Assembly (NCBI RefSeq): GCF_003429095.1
Contig: NZ_QVTE01000024.1
Coordinates: 17,583-81,582 of the forward strand
Length of the DNA: 64,000 nucleotides
Direction of reading: 5' to 3'
Origin: Peribacillus saganii
Lineage (GTDB): Bacteria; Bacillota; Bacilli; Bacillales; DSM-1321
Of this stretch, positions 46,596 to 55,353 are shown in pieces. Below the pieces are notes generated by a model. It searched no databases. It saw nothing but the letters and a program-made list of their open reading frames with translations, and had not been told where the DNA came from. Made by a program: the position numbers and the translations under genes. Each line of letters starts with the position of its first letter. The stretch's first letter is position 1.

Positions 46596-46782
46596 TACAC
46601 CTCATGACTAGACTGTTGGAAATAAATACTATGATATAGATAGATTATAAGTTTTTGGATCCTTGATGTCATTATAAATTAGGTAATTTGAATTAGGTTT
46701 TATTGCTCAGTTTACTTTAGGAAAGTGGACGGCCAGCAGTACGCTGAGACACCTTCTTCTCGATTTCTCTGTAGGGGAACAA

Positions 46783-46807
46783 TAAAAAAAGAAGCTTGAT
46801 AAGCTTC
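46783..46807 (-). terminator. Terminator of the L,D-transpeptidase gene
   Basis: Minus strand GAAGCTT/AAGCTTC followed by seven Ts. The rest of the 46596-46905 gap shows nothing else; it must hold the NHL gene promoter. Confidence 0.75.
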
Positions 46808-46905
46808 CTGGAGGAGAAATGGAATAAAATCCATGAAGAACTAGAATGCAGGAGTTCCTTCTGCCGCAAAGATCTGCTAGTTAGAAAAATGGTAGAGAGC
46901 CAGTA

Positions 46906-48294
46906 TTAATTATTCCACGAAAAAGTGCTTCTACGATCAATTTCATCTGATGCTGTCTTGTTAGCCTGATTTCGATATAGGTTATGTGCTATCAAGTTAT
47001 TTAGCAATAACTCATCCATTACATCCTGCTTTGCTGTTATGGAAATTGGTTTAGTTGCAGTGCCAGTTTGATCTGCAGGTTTGTTTACAATAGTGACTGC
47101 AGAGCCAAGCGGAACTATAGAAAAGATCTCTTCAATATCCTCATTTAACAGTCGAATACAGCCCTTTGATTCATTCTTTCCAATGCTGCTTGTATCATAT
47201 GTTCCGTGAATGGCATAATCCCGGTTGGATAACTCGAGACCCCTTGTGCCATAGGGTTTTTTAGAAAGATGATGATTTGGATTTACGACTCGTTTTTCGA
47301 TCGTAAACGATCCTTCAGGTGTAGAATTATTTTTGCCTAATCCTGCCTCATACGTTTTCATTTTTATGTCTCCCATCTTAAGAGTAAGGGAATGGTGTGC
47401 TTTGTTGATTTCAATATTAATGGGTTCAGATGGGCAGGAGTTTCGGCAGCTGTTATTGTTTGGGACGAGAATTTCAGCTAATAAGCTATATAACTGATTA
47501 GGTTTTAGATCTTTTATTGGTGTTTCTAAAAGATAGGGAGTATATACCCAGCCACCCGTATTATCTTTTACTGAAACTTCTTTGTTAGTAGAGTGCAGTT
47601 CGTCTAGTGGGATAAATGATAAATAATTGTTAGGGTACGAATCTGTCAGATCTGTTAGAGATCCTGGGAGTTTTCCTTTATCCACGGTATATCCTAGAAT
47701 AGCTGTTCTTAACATATTTAACGGCAGTCGATTATCTAACACTGTTGTTCCGGTGAGTTTTTCAGGAGAGGTTTTCTCCTCGAAGGCGGAATCCTGAGAT
47801 ATGATTGGACTATAAATATTGGCATTATATTGAGTCACTACTGCATACTGTTTTGGATAAGATTTCGTTACTTCAGATTCACTGCTTGATAAATGCACTA
47901 GCACAAACGCTAATAACAGCAACAATAAGAATAGGGGAATCAAGATTAACCACTTGTATGGTTCGCCCTTCGACTTGGTGGTCTTTTTATGAAATAGATG
48001 ATTCTTAATGTCAACTAACCGTCTGTAATCAGATTCATTTACATGCTCGGGTGAAAGTGGACGCAGCTTATCATAAAAATAAATAGTTTTAATAAGGCTT
48101 TCTATTATCTGCTGTTTATCGCTTACGGGTAAGAATGCCAGTTTTTTATATTTTATTGCGAGTCTATAAAGGAAAGTCATATCTTCGGGGAAACGGATAT
48201 GCATTTTTTCTAAGTAGTACGGGTCATCTTGGGTAATTCTTTCATCTGCGGAATAACTAACACCATCAGGCAACAGGGGTGTACTAAATCTCAT
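46906..48294 (-). CDS. Membrane-anchored YkuD-type L,D-transpeptidase
   Basis: ATG with GGAGGGAAGG upstream. The 462-residue protein has an unusual cytoplasmic N-terminal part (about 114 residues), one membrane span at about 115-135, an extracellular spacer and a YkuD domain at about 295-405. The active-site motif HGTYDTSSIGKNESKGCIR is intact with Cys379. Such enzymes form 3-3 peptidoglycan cross-links or attach proteins to the wall. The cytoplasmic head is longer than in typical YkuD proteins and may respond to an internal partner. Single gene with its own terminator. Confidence 0.9.
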   Translation of the reverse strand: MRFSTPLLPDGVSYSADERITQDDPYYLEKMHIRFPEDMTFLYRLAIKYKKLAFLPVSDKQQIIESLIKTIYFYDKLRPLSPEHVNESDYRRLVDIKNHLFHKKTTKSKGEPYKWLILIPLFLLLLLLAFVLVHLSSSESEVTKSYPKQYAVVTQYNANIYSPIISQDSAFEEKTSPEKLTGTTVLDNRLPLNMLRTAILGYTVDKGKLPGSLTDLTDSYPNNYLSFIPLDELHSTNKEVSVKDNTGGWVYTPYLLETPIKDLKPNQLYSLLAEILVPNNNSCRNSCPSEPINIEINKAHHSLTLKMGDIKMKTYEAGLGKNNSTPEGSFTIEKRVVNPNHHLSKKPYGTRGLELSNRDYAIHGTYDTSSIGKNESKGCIRLLNEDIEEIFSIVPLGSAVTIVNKPADQTGTATKPISITAKQDVMDELLLNNLIAHNLYRNQANKTASDEIDRRSTFSWNN

Positions 48295-48521
48295 TTGTTC
48301 CTTCCCTCCTGATAAAGCTTATGTAGTTTCAGCGGTCGTTATGTTACTAATAGGGGGTTTTACATTCTACTTAACTTCTATTACCCTGATTAACAACAGC
48401 TATGCTACAAGAAGGGAAGATATAGGGTTTTTTTACTTAGGTTGTAAAAAGGTCATTGCTTTCAGTACTAAAAATTAGACAATTAAAAGTAGATTTAAAA
48501 ACAGATGAAATTGTAATTGTA

Positions 48522-48530
48522 TGGTAGAAT
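48522..48530 (+). promoter_or_regulatory. Extended -10 promoter of the small membrane gene
   Basis: TGGTAGAAT, 28 bases before the start codon, same element as before the S-layer gene. Confidence 0.5.
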
Positions 48531-48557
48531 GCCAATAAATGAAGGAGTGAAAACAGT

Positions 48558-48767
48558 ATGCATTGGAAAAAATATTTGATACTTTTACCTCCGTTTATTC
48601 TTATTGTAGTTCTTTTGGAAATCTATCTTCCTTCAGGAGTAACACAGTATGCAATAGGAATTGTACTACTATTTTGGGCAGTTTATTATACCTGGATTTA
48701 TGTTGAAAAGAAGAGAAAAAAAGATAATCATGATAAATCTATTTCGGAAGGTATAAAAAATAAATAA
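48558..48767 (+). CDS. Two-span small membrane protein
   Basis: ATG at 48558 has GAAGGAG about ten bases upstream and its own promoter. The 69 residues hold two hydrophobic helices (YLILLPPFILIVVLLEIYL and YAIGIVLLFWAVYYTWIYV) and a very basic tail. I know no function. It is convergent to murJ and shares a two-way terminator with it. Confidence 0.65.
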   Translation: MHWKKYLILLPPFILIVVLLEIYLPSGVTQYAIGIVLLFWAVYYTWIYVEKKRKKDNHDKSISEGIKNK

Positions 48768-48802
48768 AAAAAAGCTTGGAATCATCTCCAAGCTTTTTTT
48801 TA
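48767..48802. terminator. Bidirectional terminator between small membrane gene and murJ
   Basis: AAAAAAGCTTGGA and TCCAAGCTTTTTTT arms give A and T runs on both sides. Confidence 0.9.
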
Positions 48803-48817
48803 TTTATATCACAGCTA

Positions 48818-50341
48818 TCAAGATGCAGGTTTTTTCTTTCTAAGGATGTTTAGCAAGCGTCTGAAGCCCTGTCGGTAAAATATATAAAGTGATCCCGTAT
48901 AAAGTATCACACCGAGCGGCACCAGGATAGCAAGCTGGAACAGGGAATAGAATCCGCCAATCGGCGTATATTCCTTAAGAAGCCAGATAGGGACAGTCAT
49001 AATCAAGGTTGGCGGTATAACCCGAAGGAGTAGCGTAAACAAACGGGCAACCTCAGCTTTCGGGAATTCCTTATAAACGACTATAGATGAAACCACCAGA
49101 TAGTATACCGATACAATGGAGCTGGTTAATGCCAGCCCTGTATAGCCGAACCGATCTACCAGCAGGAAGTTTAAGAGAGCATTTACGGCAATGGTGGTTA
49201 CGCTAATGCGGAAAATAATCGCTGTCTTGCCGCGGGCATACATGGACTTAGATGTAATAAACTGTAGTCCCTGGGTTACAATCATCGGTAAATAGAATAT
49301 AAGTGCAAGATAGGTATTATAAGAATCCTCTGCTGTATATTCACCGCCCTCATAAACGAAGGCAATCGCAGCATCGCCAACTACCAATAATCCGGCAGCG
49401 ATCGGCAGCAATGTAACTAGCGAAATTTCCATCCCCATAAATACGGTTTGCTGGAACTTTTTCATATCATCCACCTGCTCAGACAGCAGGGTAAAGATAA
49501 TGGCGGCAATGGTAGTCGCATAAATGGCATTTGGAATGCTGACGAGCAGGGAAGCATTATTCAAGTAAGTTACCGCTCCCTCAACAGTCCCGGATGCGAA
49601 AATCTTGTTTACAAACATATTAATCTGCCCAACAACGGAATTTAACAGAGAAGGGATAATCAGAACAATGAATGCTTTTCGGAAGTCCTTTTCAATTGTA
49701 AGGTTAGGCCTCCATCGAAAATCACTTTTTTGCAGATAGTAAAATTGAATGATGATTCCGAGTACTGTACCAAAAACAAATCCGTAGGCTAAGCTGTAAA
49801 TTCCCCATTGTTCAGAAAACAGAAGGGCAAATACGGCACCCATCAAGGTTGCGAGAATTTTAGAAATTTGAGCAGGAACAAAGATCCGTTTGGCCTGCAA
49901 ATACGATTCCAGAATTCCGTTCAGTGCAATCGCACTCATAAAAATAAAGAAAATCCTTGTAATCTTTACGGCAACTTCCTCGGTGAGAAAGGTCATGTTA
50001 CCGAAAATAAACGGAACAAAGTATGGAACGAAGATGGCTCCTATTAAAGAAATGATCAGGAACAACAGAACCGTGCTGTTCATGACTCCATTTGCGTTCT
50101 TTTCCGTTCCCTCAGGATCTTCTTTTCTGCTTTTAACATATTGCGGAAGGAAGACGTTGTTAAAGCCGCCGGAAATCATCGCAACCACAAGAGTAATAAA
50201 GGAAAAAGCAAGCAAGTAGCCATCAGTATGTTCAGTGGCTCCGAATTGCCTGGCGACAATACTTTCCCGTAAAAAACCGGATAATTTTAATACTAAAGCC
50301 AACAGCGTAATCCATATGGCCGTTTTTTTGAGTGTTGACAT
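48818..50341 (-). CDS. murJ: Lipid II flippase MurJ family (MOP superfamily)
   Basis: The start is set at 50341 (MSTLKKTAIW) because AGAGGTG lies seven bases upstream; the frame extends further but without a site. The 507-residue protein has about 14 membrane helices and the MurJ pattern GFLRESIVARQFG, TDGYLLAF and GGFNNVFLPQYV near the N-terminus. Bacillaceae often have several MOP flippases; this copy lies beside glycosyltransferases and csaB, so it may flip the wall-polymer lipid intermediate instead of, or besides, lipid II. Calling it murJ is by family. Confidence 0.82.
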   Translation of the reverse strand: MSTLKKTAIWITLLALVLKLSGFLRESIVARQFGATEHTDGYLLAFSFITLVVAMISGGFNNVFLPQYVKSRKEDPEGTEKNANGVMNSTVLLFLIISLIGAIFVPYFVPFIFGNMTFLTEEVAVKITRIFFIFMSAIALNGILESYLQAKRIFVPAQISKILATLMGAVFALLFSEQWGIYSLAYGFVFGTVLGIIIQFYYLQKSDFRWRPNLTIEKDFRKAFIVLIIPSLLNSVVGQINMFVNKIFASGTVEGAVTYLNNASLLVSIPNAIYATTIAAIIFTLLSEQVDDMKKFQQTVFMGMEISLVTLLPIAAGLLVVGDAAIAFVYEGGEYTAEDSYNTYLALIFYLPMIVTQGLQFITSKSMYARGKTAIIFRISVTTIAVNALLNFLLVDRFGYTGLALTSSIVSVYYLVVSSIVVYKEFPKAEVARLFTLLLRVIPPTLIMTVPIWLLKEYTPIGGFYSLFQLAILVPLGVILYTGSLYIFYRQGFRRLLNILRKKKPAS

Positions 50342-50479
50342 TCTGGCACCTCTCTTGTGTGAGGAAAATCGGCATTCCAGGGGAATTGCCATTCATTTAT
50401 GGTCGTTTATATATCTGAAGATAGGTTTTATAAAGATTTTTTGGTGTTTTTTTAGCTATAACTTCTTTTTGAAAATGCA

Positions 50480-50573
50480 ACTTTCTGCCGTATATGGCAG
50501 TTTACTTTCCATATTGATATATTTACTATCCAAAATCCGAGTTTTACTTGCCGAAATCGGTAATTTACTTGCC
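50480..50573 (-). repeat. 21-bp tandem repeat with the GGTAAGTAAA-like core, five units (array C)
   Basis: On the plus strand TTTACTTKCC-type cores start at 50480 (degenerate), 50501, 50522, 50543 and 50564, a constant 21-base step. On the minus strand these read GGCAAGTAAA and variants, the same core as arrays A and B. It lies upstream of murJ on its coding strand. Confidence 0.75.
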
Positions 50574-50595
50574 AAACCAATTCAGCACAATTATA

Positions 50596-50632
50596 AAAAG
50601 TAAGGCGCATTCCACGCCTTACTTTTATTTCA
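50596..50632 (-). terminator. Terminator of the csaB-GT4 operon
   Basis: Minus strand AAAGTAAGGCG/CGCCTTACTTT hairpin with T run; it overlaps the end of the glycosyltransferase gene. Confidence 0.8.
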
Positions 50633-51794
50633 AAGCGCTTTTATAGATTTCGAGATATTTTTCAGCGGCAGCGATATGGGAGTATTCTTTTTCAATTTTC
50701 TCGCGTGCTTTTGCTGCCATCGCTTGCCCCTCTTCAGGATTGCTAAGCAGCTGTATGGTCGCTTCGCCTAATTGCTCGACGTTCTTCTCTTCTACTAATA
50801 TGCCGTCTTCACCGTTATTGATGATTTCCTTCAAGCCGCCGACTGCACAAGCAACTAATGGGGAGCCTGAGCCCATTGCTTCAAGTGCGGAAATCGAGGT
50901 AGCTTCCTCAACACCAGCGGAGTGGACACTTGGTACAAGAACCACATCAGCTAGAGCGTAGTATTCCTTTACCATGTCATGAGGCACCGCACCAAGCAGG
51001 GTAACATGGCCATCGAGCTGTTTCTCTGCGACGATTTGCTTGATTTCAGCGAGCGCTTCACCGCTGCCTGCATATATTAATTGAGCATTTGGAAATTTCT
51101 CTAGCACCATTGGAAGAGAGAGGGCCGGATAGATAACGCCGTTCTTCTTTGTCAGTCTTCTAGGTACAAAAATAACCGGGATATCCTCAGCGATGCCGTG
51201 CTTCCTGCGGTACTCGTTCTTTTTCTCGGGATTAGGCTTAAACCCGACTGTATCAATAAAGTTACGGATAGCCGTTCCTTCGACTCCGGAAAGGTCCTTA
51301 ACATAATCACGAAGACGTTGGTCAACGGTAATAATTTTCCGTGTGCCCTTGTACGCCTGGACTTCAACATCCTGCATGTACTTTGCTTCAGCACTGCCTT
51401 CATCGAGCGAGCCTTTGCTGATCGATTCAAATGTCATATAGCCATGAACAGTTGATACCGTCGGAATCCCGCTTTCAATGGCAGCAAGGGTCGTAAATGG
51501 ATCCTGTGCATTGATCACATCATATTGCTTTGTTTTATTCTTCTCGATCAAGGCCTGCAGGAACCTTTTTCTCATTTGGTGGCTCCAGATAATGCCTTTG
51601 CCTTTCTTCAGCTTGTTTAAAAGAAAACTTGGGCCCTGGGCCAATAGTTTTCGTGACACCGGCGAAACATCCGAGAAGGATAGAACATCGACATCATGCC
51701 CTAATGATTCCAGTCCGGCCTTTAATGTGGCAACATGTGTCGATAGTCCTCCTGCATGCGGATAATCATAGGCTGTAGCAATTAATATTTTCAT
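50625..51794 (-). CDS. GT4 glycosyltransferase
   Basis: ATG with AAAAGGAG upstream. The 389-residue protein has the GT-B fold of GT4 enzymes: MKILIATAYDYPHAGGLSTHV at the N-terminus, VSTVHGYM, VFVPRRLTKKNG, AGSGEALAEIKQI and the nucleotide-sugar region SAGVEEATSISALEAMGSGSPLVA with the usual acid. It probably adds a sugar to a lipid-linked precursor of the secondary wall polymer. It follows csaB by 18 bases on the same strand and is cotranscribed. Confidence 0.88.
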   Translation of the reverse strand: MKILIATAYDYPHAGGLSTHVATLKAGLESLGHDVDVLSFSDVSPVSRKLLAQGPSFLLNKLKKGKGIIWSHQMRKRFLQALIEKNKTKQYDVINAQDPFTTLAAIESGIPTVSTVHGYMTFESISKGSLDEGSAEAKYMQDVEVQAYKGTRKIITVDQRLRDYVKDLSGVEGTAIRNFIDTVGFKPNPEKKNEYRRKHGIAEDIPVIFVPRRLTKKNGVIYPALSLPMVLEKFPNAQLIYAGSGEALAEIKQIVAEKQLDGHVTLLGAVPHDMVKEYYALADVVLVPSVHSAGVEEATSISALEAMGSGSPLVACAVGGLKEIINNGEDGILVEEKNVEQLGEATIQLLSNPEEGQAMAAKAREKIEKEYSHIAAAEKYLEIYKSALK

Positions 51795-51812
51795 TAGTTT
51801 TCTCCTTTTCGT

Positions 51813-52919
51813 TTACGATAGGAAGTTTTGTTTTAGTAACTCGATATTGCGGACTGCTTCCGCTCTCATGGACTCAGCATTTCCCTTTACAGTTTGGCTG
51901 TAGGCATCGCGCTCGACCAGAAGCTTAATCGCATTGGCTGTAAGCTCCGGTACATTGATATTTTCCAAATCAGCGGAAAAATCCCACATGCCGCTGCGTT
52001 TTAACAGGCTTTCTACCTTTTTATCATAGCTGAATCCAATATGCGGCACACCCATCAGTGTGGAGAATATAAGGGCATGCAGACGCATTCCGATTGTTAC
52101 CTCGCACTCACCGATAAAATTCAAATACTGGTTCGGTGTAAATTCAGTGCTTAGCATTAGGGTTTTATCACTGTGTTTCATATGCGACATAACCTTTTCA
52201 CTGGCATTTTTATCGTGGTGTCCCTCCATCGGAACAAATACAGGGGTCACACCGCGTTCCGTAATCAAGGTATCAAGGATCTGAGCCATTTGCTCGAATT
52301 GCTTAACATGTTCAAACCATGGACGCACAGAAACGGCTACAAGCTTTTCGTCACCTTTTAAAGGAAGAGAAGCTTTCGCTGAATCATCCTTTTTTGGCTT
52401 GAAGGCAAACACGATATCAGAGGTTACGACCGTTTGAGGTTTAGTAACACCGAGCTTGTGCAGCAAGTCCTTGGAGTACTGGTCCCGGACAGTTATAAAA
52501 TCAGCCATGTTTGCCAGTTTCATCAGTGTTTTGCCCCAGCCTGAGGTAACAGGCCCGATTCCCTGCGAGAAAAACATAACCTTTGTGCCGCACATCTTCG
52601 CGAGCATGACGATTAGCAGATAATAGGGAAGCGGGCCGAATAAAAATTTGGTAGGATATGCATCCTGTAAAAGACCGCCGCCGCCGCTAATTAACAAGTC
52701 TGCTTCTTTTAGTGCTTTAATTTTCCCTTTATTATCCTGGCGCCAAGCCCGATAAACACTTTTTACATTATGCGTTCGGGCCGTTTCTTCCGGCGAAAGT
52801 GAAAAAACGGTAATATCTGGGGACTCCAGCCCGTCACGCAGATTATCTATGATTGCTTCTAAAATGGCCTCATCGCCGGTATTACCCAGCCCGTAAAAGC
52901 CAGAAATTACGATTTTCAA
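51813..52919 (-). CDS. csaB: CsaB polysaccharide pyruvyl transferase
   Basis: TTG start at 52919 with AGGAGGA in front. The 368-residue protein has ISGFYGLGNTGDEAILEAI at the N-terminus, then ISGGGGLLQD, PYYLLIVMLAKMCGTKVMFFSQGIGP and IGMRLHALIFS, all typical of CsaB. CsaB attaches a pyruvate ketal to ManNAc residues of the secondary wall polymer, the ligand that SLH domains bind. It is the functional key of this locus, which also encodes eight SLH proteins. A good promoter lies 180 bases upstream, leaving a long leader. Confidence 0.95.
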   Translation of the reverse strand: MKIVISGFYGLGNTGDEAILEAIIDNLRDGLESPDITVFSLSPEETARTHNVKSVYRAWRQDNKGKIKALKEADLLISGGGGLLQDAYPTKFLFGPLPYYLLIVMLAKMCGTKVMFFSQGIGPVTSGWGKTLMKLANMADFITVRDQYSKDLLHKLGVTKPQTVVTSDIVFAFKPKKDDSAKASLPLKGDEKLVAVSVRPWFEHVKQFEQMAQILDTLITERGVTPVFVPMEGHHDKNASEKVMSHMKHSDKTLMLSTEFTPNQYLNFIGECEVTIGMRLHALIFSTLMGVPHIGFSYDKKVESLLKRSGMWDFSADLENINVPELTANAIKLLVERDAYSQTVKGNAESMRAEAVRNIELLKQNFLS

Positions 52920-53101
52920 AAAGAAGTTCCTCCTCTATGTAGGTATGCATTTTGATTTACTAAGGGTGTCTGCCATTTACGGCCATAAAACCTGCAACAT
53001 AGGCGAATCCTATTAAAGCAGACAAAAATCTCTTAGAAGGCTATTCTTACGCTTTGCTGACTTTAACCAATGGTCAGTGGCGGGTCGGAAACCTTCATTG
53101 T

Positions 53102-53130
53102 ATTTTACCATTCCCTCTCAACCCTATCAA
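53102..53130 (-). promoter_or_regulatory. Sigma-A promoter of csaB
   Basis: On the minus strand TTGATA, a 17-base spacer ending in TGG, and TAAAAT. It is the best-spaced promoter seen in the window. The predicted transcript has about 175 bases before the csaB start. The plus strand of this gap (to 53229) must hold the wecC promoter; TATACT at 53163 with TGA before it is a candidate. Confidence 0.65.
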
Positions 53131-53229
53131 CGTTTCTTAATGCATCATGTGTTTTCTTCTGATATACTAGATGAGATGTAAATGAGATGCAAAAAAATAT
53201 TATTAAAAAGTAAGTGAGGTCCTTGTTGC

Positions 53230-54522
53230 ATGAAAAAGATTTGTGTTATTGGATTAGGTTATATCGGATTGCCTACCGCATCCGTCTTTGCCAAGGCCGG
53301 ATATGACGTACTAGGTGTCGATGTAAATAAAAGGGTTGTTGACCTGCTAAATAAAGGTGAAATTCATATAGAAGAGATTGGCCTGCCTGAAATGGTAAGA
53401 GAGGTTGTGGCAGCAGGAAATCTTAAAGCATCTGTTACTCCTGAAAAAGCGGATGTATTCATCATTGCCGTTCCGACTCCTATTCACGAGGATTATACAG
53501 CTAACGTTGACTATGTGAAGGATGCCACAAAAGCAATCGTGCCATTCATTGAAAAAGGCAATGTGGTAATCGTGGAATCTACTATTCCGCCAAGAACAAT
53601 GGATGATGTAGTAGCACCGATACTAGCAGAAGCCGGAATTGATCCATATAATGACGTGTATTTGGCGCATTGCCCGGAACGAGTTCTGCCTGGACGTATC
53701 TTAATTGAATTAATTGAAAACACACGAATCGTTGGCGGTATTACACCTGAAGCAGCTACAAAGGCTGGAGATGTGTACCGCGCTGTTGTAACCGGTGATG
53801 TAATTGAAACAGAAGCAGTTACAGCCGAAATGTCGAAGCTAATGGAAAACACCTTCCGAGACGTAAACATTGCCCTGGCGAACGAGCTTGCAAAAATTTC
53901 AGCAAGACTTGGAGTGAACGCTCACCATGTTATCGAGCTTGCCAACAAGCATCCGCGTGTAAATATTCACTTGCCAGGACCGGGCGTTGGGGGACACTGC
54001 TTAGCGGTAGATCCTTATTTCATTATAGAAAAGGCGCAGGCGGAATCTCCATTAATCGCAGAAAGCCGCCGCATCAATAATTCAATGCCAGACTTTGTTG
54101 TAGAGCAAATCGGCCGCTTAACAGCAGAACTGAAAAATCCTGTTTTGGCAGTTTGCGGTTTGACATACAAGGGTAATATTGATGATGTTCGTGAAAGCCC
54201 GGCCATCGAAATTGCCGAAAAGCTGCTGGCTGATTCAAGATATGATGTCCGCATCCATGATCCGCATGTAAGGGATGAGCAGGTACCATTCAAGCTGACA
54301 ACACTGGAAGAGGCTGCAAAGGATGCCCATCTGCTGGTTATCCTGGTGGACCATACTGAATTTAAATTAATGGATGAAGGCAAGCTAACAGAAAACATGA
54401 AGACTCCAGTCATTTTTGATACAAGAAATTGCCTGAAGGTAGCGGACGACACGAAACTGACAGTCCACCGCATAGGTGATTTAACGAAATTATCAGCAAT
54501 CCAGGAAGCTTCATTGCTGTAA
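53230..54522 (+). CDS. wecC: UDP-N-acetyl-D-mannosamine dehydrogenase
   Basis: ATG with GTGAGGT upstream. The 430-residue protein shows the nucleotide-sugar dehydrogenase layout: Rossmann motif GLGYIGLPTASVFA, AVPTPI, ESTIPPRT, the WecC-type AHCPERVLPGRIL.EL..N.RIVGG, and catalytic Cys257 in GPGVGGHCLAVDP. The C-terminal domain follows (LTYKGNIDDVRESPA). It oxidises UDP-ManNAc to UDP-ManNAcA. It starts the plus-strand operon wecC-tagA-GT4. The product would be a substrate for a ManNAcA-containing wall polymer. Confidence 0.9.
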   Translation: MKKICVIGLGYIGLPTASVFAKAGYDVLGVDVNKRVVDLLNKGEIHIEEIGLPEMVREVVAAGNLKASVTPEKADVFIIAVPTPIHEDYTANVDYVKDATKAIVPFIEKGNVVIVESTIPPRTMDDVVAPILAEAGIDPYNDVYLAHCPERVLPGRILIELIENTRIVGGITPEAATKAGDVYRAVVTGDVIETEAVTAEMSKLMENTFRDVNIALANELAKISARLGVNAHHVIELANKHPRVNIHLPGPGVGGHCLAVDPYFIIEKAQAESPLIAESRRINNSMPDFVVEQIGRLTAELKNPVLAVCGLTYKGNIDDVRESPAIEIAEKLLADSRYDVRIHDPHVRDEQVPFKLTTLEEAAKDAHLLVILVDHTEFKLMDEGKLTENMKTPVIFDTRNCLKVADDTKLTVHRIGDLTKLSAIQEASLL

Positions 54523-54537
54523 ACAAGGAAGATGAAT

Positions 54538-55251
54538 ATGCAAAAAGAAACATACTTCGGCGTTGATGTTTCAGCTTTAAGCTATGACGAAATATTAGCT
54601 GATTTAAAAAACCGCATGCAGCAGGATTTGAAATCCACAATCATTGCGGTCAACCCGGAAAAAGTAATCAAAGCAGAGCAAAGTAACGAGCTGAGGGAAT
54701 TAATCAACTCAGCAACCTACCAGATTCCGGATGGAATTGGTGTGCTGCTCGCCTCTAAATTAAAAGGCGGGCGCATTACTTCCCGGGTAACCGGTGTCGA
54801 TATGATGGAAAGGCTCCTTGGCTTTGCTGCAAAAGAAGGATACCGAGTGTTCCTTTACGGAGCAAAAGAAGAAGTGGTCTCCAAAGCTAGGGAGAACATC
54901 ATCGCCAAATATCCAGGCATTACTATTGCCGGCTACGAAAATGGCTATGTACAGGATCCTGATCAGGTAATTAATAAAATTAATGAGGCTAAAGCGGATA
55001 TTTTGTTTGTTGCGATGGGGAGTCCGAAGCAGGAGCTCTGGATCCGCGAACATATGAACAAAATGGGCGTGAAAGTATTCCAGGGTGTGGGCGGAAGCTT
55101 TGACGTGTTTGCCGGTCATGTAAAGCGGGCCCCATTGTTTTTCCGTAAGCTTGGCCTTGAATGGTTATACCGATTGCTTAAAGAGCCAAAACGCCTAAAG
55201 CGGCAGCTAGCCTTGCCGAGATTCCTGCTTAAGGTACTTTTCTCCCGGTAG
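54538..55251 (+). CDS. tagA: TagA/WecG-type N-acetylmannosaminyltransferase
   Basis: ATG at 54538 is preferred because AAGGAAG ends six bases before it; the ATG at 54532 directly touches that site. The 237-residue protein has the family's early VNPEKVIKA, PDGIGVLLASKLKG, RVTGVDMMERLL, FLYGAKEEVV, VAMGSPKQELWI and GVGGSFDVFAG motifs, with the basic C-terminal membrane-binding part VKRAPLFFRK...EWLYRLLKEPKR. It transfers ManNAc to GlcNAc-PP-undecaprenol, forming the linkage unit of wall polymers. The C-terminal segment is the one duplicated as a remnant at 671-865. Confidence 0.93.
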   Translation: MQKETYFGVDVSALSYDEILADLKNRMQQDLKSTIIAVNPEKVIKAEQSNELRELINSATYQIPDGIGVLLASKLKGGRITSRVTGVDMMERLLGFAAKEGYRVFLYGAKEEVVSKARENIIAKYPGITIAGYENGYVQDPDQVINKINEAKADILFVAMGSPKQELWIREHMNKMGVKVFQGVGGSFDVFAGHVKRAPLFFRKLGLEWLYRLLKEPKRLKRQLALPRFLLKVLFSR

Positions 55252-55308
55252 GTTGCGGAATAGCGTAAGATACAATAAATGTAAAATAATCGTATTTTGT
55301 CGAAGGGC

Positions 55309-55330
55309 TCGGCCATCGCCGAGTTTTTTC
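55309..55330 (+). terminator. Hairpin with T run between tagA and the next GT gene
   Basis: CTCGGC/GCCGAG and six Ts; likely partial terminator within the operon. Confidence 0.65.
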
Positions 55331-55353
55331 GTGTGAATCTTACGGAGGTCAAT

